Origin: Amblyomma americanum
Lineage: Eukaryota; Arthropoda; Arachnida; Ixodida; Ixodidae
DNA: 64,000 nt
Reading direction: 5' to 3'
Assembly: GCF_052857255.1 (NCBI RefSeq)
Contig: NW_027526503.1
Span: 124,001-188,000, forward strand
A model generated the notes under the pieces. It did no database searches and was not told the DNA's origin. It saw nothing but the letters and a program-made list of their open reading frames with translations. This document shows, piece after piece, positions 51,501 to 61,014 of this stretch; position 1 is the first letter of the stretch; the number at the start of each line of letters is the position of its first letter. A program made the translations under genes and the position numbers.

Positions 51501-54500
51501 ATGTGTTGTGATTTAGCTCGTTTCGGTCTAAAACAGCTTGTTTCGTTGTTTTAAGCACGAATACATGCTTTTCGCGCAGTTATAGAAGAAAAATTTTGAC
51601 GCGTATTAGAGAGACGTAAAACCGATGTGTTGTGATTTAGCTCGTTTCAGTCCAAAACAGCTTGTTTCGTTGTATTAAGCACGAATACATGCTTTTCGCG
51701 CAGTTATAGAAGAAAAAGTTTTGACGCGTATTAGAGAGACGTAAAACCGATGTGTTGTGATTTAGCTCGTTTCAGTCCAAAACAGCTTGTTTCGTTGTAT
51801 TAAGCACGAATACATGCTTTTTGCGCAGTTATAAGAGAAAACGTTTTGACGCCTATCACATGCACACTTGTAAAACCGATATGTTCAGATCTAGCTCGTT
51901 TTGGTCTAAAACAGCTTGATTCGTTGTATTAGGCACGAATACATGCTTTTCGCGCAGTTTTAGAAGAAAAAGTTTTGACGCGTTTTAGAGGGACACTTGT
52001 AAAAGTTTTCAGATTTAGCTCATCTCAGTCTAAAACAGCTTGTTTCGTTGTATTAAGCACGAATGCATGCTTTTCGCGCAGGTATAAGAGAAAAAGTTTT
52101 GACGCGTATCAGAGGAAAACTTGTAAAACCGATGTGTTGTGATATAGCTCGTTTCGGTCTAACACAGCTTGTTTCGTTGTATTATGCACGAATACATGCT
52201 TTTCGCGCATTTATAAGAGAAAACGTTTTGACGCGTATCACGTGGATACTTGTAAAACCGATGTGTTCAGATATAGCTCGTTTCGGTCTAAAACAGCTTG
52301 TTTCGTTGTATTAAGCACGAATACATGCTTTTCGCGCAGTTATAAGAGAAAAAGTTTTGACGCGTGTCACAGGGACACTTGTAAAACCGATGTGTTCAGA
52401 TTTAGCTCGTTTCGGTCTAACACAGCTTGTTTCGTTGTATTAAGCACGAATACATGCTTTTCGCGCATTTATAAGAGAAGAAGTTTTGACGCGTATCACG
52501 TGGATACTTGTAAATCCGATATGTTGTGATTTAGCTCGTTTCGGTCTAAAACCGCTTGTTTCGATGTTTTAAGCACGAATACATGCTTTTCGCGCAGTTA
52601 TAAGAGAAAAAGTTTTGACGCGTATCAGAGGAAAACTTGTAAAACCGATGTGTTGTGATTTACCAGTTTCGGTCTAAAACAGCTTGTTTCGTTGGATTAA
52701 GCACGAATACATGCTTTTCGCGCAGTTATAAGAGAAAAAGTTTTGACGCGTATCACCTGGATACTTGTAAAACCGATGTGTTGTGATTTAGCTCGTTTCG
52801 GTCTAAAACCGCTTGTTTCGTATGTTTTAAGCACGAATACATGCTTTTCGCGCAGTTATAGAAGAAAACGTTTTGACGCGTATTAGGGAGACTTGTAAAA
52901 CCGATGTGTTGTGATTTACCTCGTTTCGGTCTAAAACAGCTTGTCTCGTTGGATTAAGCACGAATACATGCTTTTCGCGCAGTTATAAGAGAAAAAGTTT
53001 TGACGCGTATCACGTGGATACTTGTAAAACCGATGTGTTCAGATATAGCTCGTTTTGGTATAAAACAGCTTGTTTCGTTGTTTTAAGCACGAATACATGC
53101 TTTTCGCGCAGTTATAAGAGAAAAAGTTTTGACTCGTATCAGGGAAACACTTGTAAAACCGATGTGTTGTGATTTAGCTCGTTTCGGACTAAAACAGCTT
53201 GTTTAGTTGTATTAGGCACGAATACATGCTTTTCGCGCAGTTATAAGAGAAACAGTTTTGACGAGTATCATGTGGATACTTGTAAAACCGATGTGTTCAG
53301 ATATAGCTCGTTTCGGTCTAAAACAGCCTGTTTCGTTGTTTTAAGCACGAATACATGCTTTTCGCGCAGTTATAAGAGAAAAAGTTTTGACGCGTATCGG
53401 AGGAACATTTGTAAAACCGATGTGTTCAGATTTAGCTCGTTTCGGTCTAACACAGCTTGTTTTGTTGTATTAAGCACGAATACATGCTTTTCGCGCATTT
53501 ATAAGAGAAAAAGTTTTCACGCTTATCACGTGGATACTTGTAAAACCGATGTGTTGTGATTTAGCTCGTTTCGGTCTAAAACAGCTTGTTTCGTTGTATG
53601 AATCACGAATACATGCTTTTCGCGCAGTTAAAAGAGAAACAGTTTTGACGCGTATCACATGGGCACTTGTAAAACCGATGTGTTCAGATTTAGCTCGTTT
53701 CGGTCTAAAACAGCTTGTTTCTTTGTATTAAGCAAGAATACATGCTTTTCACGCAGTTATGAGAGAAAAAGTTTTGACGCGTGTCACAGGGACACTTGTA
53801 AAACCGATGTGTTCAGATTTAGCTCGTTTCCGTCTAAAACAGCTTGTTTCGTTGTATTAAGCACGAATACATGCTTTTCGCGCAGTTATAAGAGAAAAAG
53901 TTGACGCGTATCACGTGGATACTTGTAAAACCGATGTGTTCAGATATAGCTCGTTTTGGTATAAAACAGCTTGTTTCGTTGTTTTAAGCACGAATACATG
54001 CTTTTCGCGCAGTTATACGAGAAAAAGTTTTGACGAGTATCACGTGGATACTTGTAAAACCGATGTGTTGTGATTTAGCTCGTTTCGGTCTAAAACCGCT
54101 TGTTTCAATGTTTTAAGCACGAATACATGCTTTTCGCGCAGTTATAGAAGAAAACGTTTTGACGCGTATTAGGGAGACTTGTAAAACCGATGTGTTGTGA
54201 TTTAGCTCGTTTCGGTCTAAAACAGCTTGTTTCGTTGTATTAAGCACGAATACATGCTTTTTGCGCAGTTATAAGAGAAAAAGTTTTGACGCGTATCAGA
54301 GGAAAACTTGTAAAACCGATGTGTTGTGATTTACCTCGTTTCGGTCTAAAACAGCTTGTTTCGTTGGATTAAGCAGAAATACATGCTTTTCGCGCAGTTA
54401 TAAGAGAAAAAAGTTTTGACGCGTATCACATGGGCACTTGTAAAACCGATGTGTTGTGATTTAGCTCGTTTCGGTCTAAAACCGCTTGTTTCGACGTTTT

Positions 54501-55633
54501 AGGCACGAATACATGCTTTTCGCGCAGCTATAGAAGAAAACGTTTTCACGCGTATTATTGAGACTTGTAAAACCGATGTGTTGTGATTTAGCTCGTTTCG
54601 GTCTAAAACAGCTTGTTTCGTTGTATTAAGCACGAATACATGCTTTTTGCGTAGTGATAAGAGAAAACGTTTTGACGCGTATCAGAGGAAAACTTGTAAA
54701 ACCGATGTGTTGTGATTTACCTCGTTTCGGTCTAAAACAGCTTGTTTCGTTGGATTAAGCAGAAATACATGCTTTTCGCGCAGTTATAAGAGAAAAAAGT
54801 TTTGACGCGTAACACATGGGCACTTGTAAAACCGATGTGTTCAGATTTAGCTCGTTTCGGTCTAAAACAGCTTGTTTCGTTGTATTAAGCAAGAATACAT
54901 GCTTTTCACGCAGTTATGAGAGAAAAAGTTTTGACGCGTGTCACAGGGACACTTGTAAAACCGATGTGTTCAGATTTAGCTCGTTTCGGTCTAGAACAGC
55001 TTGTTTCGTTGTATTAAGCACGAATACATGCTTTTCGCGCATTTATAAGAGAAAAAGTTTTGACGCGTATCACGTGGATACTTGTAAATCCGATGTGTTG
55101 TGATATAGCTCGTTTCGGTCTAAAACCGCTTGTTTCGATGTTTTAAGCACGAATACACGCTTTTCGCGCAGTTATAGAAGAAAACGTTTTGACGCGTATT
55201 AGGGAGACTTGTAAAACCGATGTGTTGTGATTTAGCTCGTTTCGGTCTAAAACAGCTTGTTTCGTTGTATTAGGCACGAATACATGCTTTTCGCGCAGTT
55301 ATAAGAGAAAAAGTTTTGACGCGTATCAGAGGAAAACTTGTAAAACCGATGTGTTGTGATTTACCTCGTTTCGGTCTAAAACAGCTTGTCTTGTTGGATT
55401 AAGCACGAATACTTGCTTTTCGCGCAGTTGTAAGAGAAATAGTTTTGACGCCTATCACGTGGATACTTGTAAAACCGATGTGTTCAGATATAGCTCGTTT
55501 TGGTATAAAACAGCTTGTTTCGTTGTTTTAAGCACGAATACATGCTTTTCGCGCAGTTATAAGAGAAAAAGTTTAGACGCGTATCAGGGGAACACTTGTA
55601 AAACCGATGTGTTGTGATTTAGCTCGTTTCGGA
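39517..55633 (+). repeat. 14.2-kb tandem block, copy 2, enlarged to 16,117 bp
   Basis: This copy carries the same monomer order as 25,317-39,516 plus one additional 1,917-bp duplication (42,984-46,817). Private changes include CAGTATGTTC context CCGGTATG near 41,150, CACCAATAC near 48,103, GAGTATCGGAGG near 45,857 and TTAGGCACG near 50,785. At 55,633 the sequence continues into GGACTAAAACAGCTTGTTTA, the arrangement also seen at 19,940. The duplication thus inserted in front of this point. Confidence 0.92.
42984..46817 (+). repeat. 1,917-bp tandem duplication found only in the second large block
   Basis: 42,984-44,900 is repeated at 44,901-46,817. At 44,901-44,932 a monomer that should continue TTATAGAAGAAAACG (as at 30,720 and 46,848) instead continues TTATAAGAGAAAAAG into the GTGTCACAGGGACAC monomer of 43,013. 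The two contexts are identical over about 32 bp there. The first large block has only one copy of this unit. This is therefore the youngest structural change I can order in the window. Confidence 0.92.
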
Positions 55634-58600
55634 CTAAAACAGCTTGTTTAGTTGTATTAAGCACGAATACATGCTTTTCGCGCAGTTATAAGAGAAACAG
55701 TTTTGACGAGTATCATGTGGATACTTGTAAAACCGATGTGTTCAGATATAGCTCGTTTCGGTCTAAAACAACTTGTTTCGTTGTATTAAGCAAGAATACA
55801 TGCTTTTCGCGCTGTTATAAGAGAAAATGTTTTGACGCGTGTCACAGGGACACTTGTAAAACCGATAAGTTCAGATTTAGCTCGTTTCGGTCTAACACAG
55901 CTTGTTTCGTTGTATTAAGCACGAATACATGCTTTTCGCGCAGTTATAAGAGAAAAAGTTTTGACGCGTATCAGAGGAAAACTTGTAAAACCGATGTGTT
56001 GTGATTTACCAGTTTCGGTCTAAAACAGCTTGTTTCGTATGTTTTAAGCACGAATACATGCTTTTCGCGCAGTTATAGAAGAAAACGTTTTGACGCGTAT
56101 TAGGGAGACTTGTAAAACCGATGTGTTGTGATTTAGCTCGTTTCTGTCTAAAACAGCTTGTTTCGTTGTATTAAGCACGAATACATGCTTTTTGCGCAGT
56201 TATAAGAGAAAAAGTTTTGACGCGTATCAGAGGAAAACTTGTAAAACCGATGTGTTGTGATTTACCTCGTTTCGGTCTAAAACAGCTTGTTTCGTTGTAT
56301 TAAGCAAGAATACATGCTTTTCGCGCAGTTATAAGAGAAAAAGTTGACGGGTATCACGTGGATACTGGTAAAACCGATGTGTTCAGATATAGCTCGTTTT
56401 GGTATAAAACAGCTTGTTTCGTTGTATTAAGCAAGAATACATGCTTTTCGCGCTGTTATAAGAGAAAAAGTTTTGACGCGTGTCACAGGGACACTTGTAA
56501 AACCGATGTGTTCAGATTTAGCTCGTTTCGGTCTAAAACCGCTTGTTTCGATGTTTTAAGCACGAATACATGCTTTTCGCGCAGGTATAGAAGAAAAAGT
56601 TTTGACGCGTATGGAGGGACACTTGTAAAACCGATGTGTTGTGATTTAGCTCGTTTCGGACTAAAACAGCTTGTTTCGTTGTTTTAAGCACGAATACATG
56701 CTTTTCGCGCAGTTATAAGAGAAAAAGTTTTGACGAGTATCATGTGGATACTTGTAAAACCGATGTGTTCAGATATAGCTCGTTTCGGACTAAAACAACT
56801 TGTTTCGTTGTATTATGCAAGAATACATGCTTTTCGCGCTGTTATAAGAGAAAAAGCTTTGACGCGTGTCACAGGGACACTTGTAAAACCGATGTGTTGT
56901 GATTTAGCTCGTTTCGGTCTAAAACCGCTTGTTTCGATGTTTTAAGCAAGAATACATGCTTTTCGCGCAGTTATAGAAGAAAACGTTTTGACGCGTATTA
57001 GGGAGACTTGTAAAACCGATGTGTTGTGATTTAGCTCGTTTCGGTCTAAAACAGCTTGTTTCGTTGTATCAAGCACGAATACATGCTTTTCGCGCAGTTA
57101 TAAGAGAAAAAGTTTTGGCGCGTATCAGAGGAAAACTTGTAAAACCGATGTGTTGTGATTTACCTCGTTTCGGTCTAAAACAGCTTGTTTCGTTGGATTA
57201 AGCAGAAATACATGCTTTTCGCGCAGTTATAAGAGAAAAAAGTTTTGACGCGTATCACGTGGGCACTTGTAAAACCGATGTGTTGTGATTTAGCTCGTTT
57301 CGGTCTAAAACCGCTTGTTTCGACGTTTTAAGCAAGAATACATGGTTTTCGCGCAGTTATAGAAGAAAACGTTTTGACGCGTGTCACAGGGACACTTGTA
57401 AAACCGATGTGTTCAGATTTAGCTCGTTTCGGTCTAAAACAGCTTGTTTCGTTGTATTAAGCACGAATACATGCTTTTCGCGCATTTATAAGAGAAAAAG
57501 TTTTGACGCGTATCAGAGGAAAACTTGTAAAACCGATGTGTTGTGATTTACCAGTTCGGTCTAAAACAGCTTGTTGCGTTGGATTAAGCACGAATACATG
57601 CTTTTCGCGCAGTTATAAGAAAAAAAGTTTTGACGCGTATCACCTGGATACTTGTAAAACCGATGTGTTGTGATTTAGCTCGTTTCGGTCTAAAACCGCT
57701 TGTTTCGATGTTTTAAGCACGAATACATGCTTTTCGCGCAGTTATAGAAGAAAACGTTTTGACGCGTATTAGGGAGACTTGTAAAACCGATGTGTTGTGA
57801 TTTAGCTCGTTTCGGTCTAAAACAGCTTGTTTCGTTGTATTAAGCACGAATACATGCTTTTCGCGCAGTTATAGAAGAAAAATTTTGACGCGTATTAGAG
57901 AGACGTAAAACCGATGTGTTGTGATTTAGCTCGTTTCAGTCCAAAACAGCTTGTTTCGTTGTATAAAGCACGAATACATGCTTTTCGCGCATTTATAAGA
58001 GAAAAAGTTTTGACGCTTATCACGTGGATACTTGTAAAACCGATGTGTTGTGATTTAGCTCGTTTCGGTCTAAAACAGCTTGTTTCGTTGTATGAAGCAC
58101 GAATACATGCTTTTCGCGCAGTTATAAGAGAAACAGTTTTGACGCGTATCACATGGGCACTTGTAAAACCGATGTGTTCAGATTTAGCTCGTTTCGGTCT
58201 AAAACAGCTTGTTTCTTTGTATTAAGCAAGAATACATGCTTTTCACGCAGTTATGAGAGAAAAAGTTTTGACGCGTGTCACAGGGACACTTGTAAAACCG
58301 ATGTGTTCAGATTTAGCTCGTTTCGGTCTAAAACAGCTTGTTTCGTTGTATTAAGCACGAATACATGCTTTTCGCGCAGTTATAAGAGAAAAAGTAGACG
58401 CGTATCACGTGGATACTTGTAAAACCGATGTGTTCAGATATAGCTCGTTTTGGTATAAAACAGCTTGTTTCGTTGTTTTAAGCACGAATACATGCTTTTC
58501 GCGCAGTTATAAGAGAAAAAGTTTTGACGAGTATCACGTGGAAACTTGTAAAACCGATGTGTTGTGATTTAGCTCGTTTCGGTCTAAAACCGCTTGTTTC

Positions 58601-60958
58601 AATGTTTTAAGCACGAATACATGCTTTTCGCGCAGTTATAGAAGAAAACGTTTTGACGCGTATTAGGGAGACTTGTAAAACCGATGTGTTGTGATTTAGC
58701 TCGTTTCGGTCTAAAACAGCTTGTTTCGTTGTATTAAGCACGAACACATGCTTTTTGCGCAGTTATAAGAGAAAAAGTTTTGACGCGTATCTGAGGAAAA
58801 CTTGTAAAACCGATGTGTTGTGATTTACCTCGTTTCGGTCTAAAACAGCTTGTTTCGTTGTATTAGGCAAGAATACATGCTTTTCGCGCAGTTATAAGAG
58901 AAAAAGTTGACGGGTATCACGTGGATACTTGTAACACCGATGTGTTCAGATATAGCTCGTTTTGATATAAAACAGCTTGTTTCGTTGTATTAAGCACGAA
59001 TACATGCTTTTTGCGCAGTTATAAGAGAAAAAGTTTTGACGCGTATCAGAGGAAAACTTGTAAAACCGATGTGTTGTGATTTACCTCGTTTCGGTCTAAA
59101 ACAGCTTGTTTCGTTGGATTAAGCAGAAATACATGCTTTTCGCGCAGTTATAAGAGAAAAAAGTTTTGACGCGTATCACATGGGCACTTGTAAAACCGAT
59201 GTGTTGTGATTTAGCTCGTTTAGGTCTAAAACCGCTTGTTTCGACGTTTTAAGCACGAATACATGCTTTTCGCGCAGCTATGGAAGAAAACGTTTTCACG
59301 CGTATTAGGGAGACTTGTAAAACCGATGTGTTGTGATTTAGCTCGTTTCGGTGTAAAACAGCTTGTTTCGTTGTATTAAGCACGAATACATGCTTTTTGC
59401 GTAGTGATAAGAGAAAACGTTTTGACGCGTATCAGAGGAAAACTTGTAAAACCGATGTGTTGTGATTTACCTCGTTTCGGTCTAAAACAGCTTGTTTCGT
59501 TGGATTAAGCAGAAATACATGCTTTTCGCGCAGTTATAGGAGAAAAAAGTTTTGACGCGTAACACATGGGCACTTGTAAAACCGATGTGTTCAGATTTAG
59601 CTCGTTTCGGTCTAAAACAGCTTGTTTCGTTGTATTAAGCAAGAATACATGCTTTTCACGCAGTTATGAGAGAAAAAGTTTTTACGCGTGTCACAGGGAC
59701 ACTTGTAAAACCGATGTGTTCAGATTTAGCTCGTTTCGGTCTAGAACAGCTTGTTTCGTTGTATTAAGCACGAATACATGCTTTTCGCGCATTTATAAGA
59801 GAAAAAGTTTTGACGCGTATCACGTGGATACTTGTAAATCCGATGTGTTGTGATTTAGCTCGTTTCGGTCTAAAACCGCTTGTTTCGATGTTTTAAGCAC
59901 GAATACACGCTTTTCGCGCAGTTATAGAAGAAAACGTTTTGACGCGTATTAGGGAGACTTGTAAAACCGATGTGTTGTGATTTAGCTCGTTTCGGTCTAA
60001 AACAGCTTGTTTCGTTGTATTAGGCACGAATACATGCTTTTCGCGCAGTTATAAGAGAAAAAGTTTTGACGCGTATCAGAGGAAAACTTGTAAAACCGAT
60101 GTGTTGTGATTTACCTCGTTTCGGTCTAAAACAGCTTGTCTTGTTGGATTAAGCACGAATACTTGCTTTTCGCGCAGTTGTAAGAGAAAACGTTTTGACG
60201 CGTATCACGTGGATACTTGTAAAACCGATGTGTTCAGATATAGCTCGTTTTGGTATAAAACAGCTTGTTTCGTTGTTTTAAGCACGAATACATGCTTTTC
60301 GCGCAGTTATAAGAGAAAAAGTTTAGACGCGTATCAGGGGAACACTTGTAAAACCGATGTGTTGTGATTTAGCTCGTTTCGGACTAAAACAGCTTGTCTA
60401 GTTGTATTAAGCACGAATACATGCTTTTCGCGCAGTTATAAGAGAAACAGTTTTGACGAGTATCATGTGGATACTTGTAAAACCGATGTGTTCAGATATA
60501 GCTCGTTTCGGTCTAAAACAACTTGTTTTGTTGTATTAAGCAAGAATACATGCTTTTCGCGCATTTATAAGAGAAAACATTTTGACGCGTATCACGTGGA
60601 TACTTGTAAAACCGATGTGTTGTGATTTAGCTCGTTTCGGTCTAAAACCGCTTGTTTCGATGTTTTAAGCACGAATACATGCTTTTCGCGCAGTTATAGA
60701 AGAAAACGTTTTGACGCGTATTAGGGAGACTTGTAAAACCGATGTGTTGTGATTTAGCTCGTTTCTGTCTAAAACAGCTTGTTTCGTTGTATTAAGCACG
60801 AATACATGCTTTTTGCGCAGTTATAAGAGAAAAAGTTTTGACGCGTATCAGAGGAAAACTTGTAAAACCGATGTGTTGTGATTTACCTCGTTTCGGTCTA
60901 AAACAGCTTGTTTCGTTGTATTAAGCAAGAATACATGCTTTTCGCGCAGTTATAAGAG
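55634..60958 (+). repeat. Mosaic tail of the forward array
   Basis: 55,634-55,930 continues the ancestral order seen at 19,940-20,235. 56,340-57,470 resembles 6,360-7,600 and 20,650-21,900 (GTTGACGGGTATCACG, GACGCGTATGGAGGG, GTTTTGGCGCG). 57,975-58,860 matches 53,480-54,365 (offset 4,494), and from about 59,050 to 60,400 the offset is 4,750. The difference of 256 bp is two extra monomers at about 58,860-59,050 with TATTAGGCAAG, GTTGACGGG and TTGATATAAAAC. Further single-copy oddities are AAAAGTAGACGCG at 58,390 and ACATTTTGACG near 60,577. The tail ends at the inversion. Confidence 0.82.
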
Positions 60959-61014
60959 AAAAGCATGTATTCTTGCTTAATACAACGAAACAAGCTGTTT
61001 TAGACCGAAACGAG
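60887..61014. repeat. Inversion junction with perfect 56-bp inverted repeat
   Basis: The forward array meets the inverted array here. Positions 60,887-60,942 are the exact reverse complement of 60,959-61,014 (56 bp). They are separated by a 16-bp spacer at 60,943-60,958 (CGCGCAGTTATAAGAG). Outside the perfect arms the two sides are still related monomers but differ: the left monomer is of the CAGAGGAAAAC class with GATTTACCTCG, and the right one is of the CACATGGGCAC class with GATTTAGCTCG. The join itself, GAGAAAAGCATG, shares GAAAA (60,958-60,962) with both parental contexts, GAGAAAAAGTTTT on the left and GCGCGAAAAGCATG on the right. That is a 5-bp microhomology. The DNA could extrude a long cruciform here. 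Confidence 0.95.

Larger units (their letters stand above)
1..60958 (+). repeat. 129-bp satellite array, forward-oriented part
   Basis: Successive occurrences of the landmark CGAATACATGC lie 129 bp apart (for example at 574, 703 and 832, and at 28,660, 28,789 and 28,918), and this continues without interruption for almost 61 kb. Each monomer reads, in order: CGAATACATGCTTTTCGCGC, an A-rich stretch ending GTTTTGACGCGT, a variable 10-15 bp class-specific segment, CTTGTAAAACCGATGTGTT, a GTGAT or CAGAT switch, TTAGCTCGTTTCGGTCTAAA, then ACAGCTTGTTTCGTTGTATT and AAGCA. The consensus is about 39% GC. Length variants come from small indels: ATTAGGGAGAC monomers are 2 bp shorter, ATTAGAGAGACGTAAAAC monomers 4 bp shorter, and AAAAGTTGACG monomers 2 bp shorter. 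No other sequence interrupts the array. Satellite arrays of this kind are typical of eukaryotic heterochromatin. Placement at a centromere is inference only. Confidence 0.98.
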
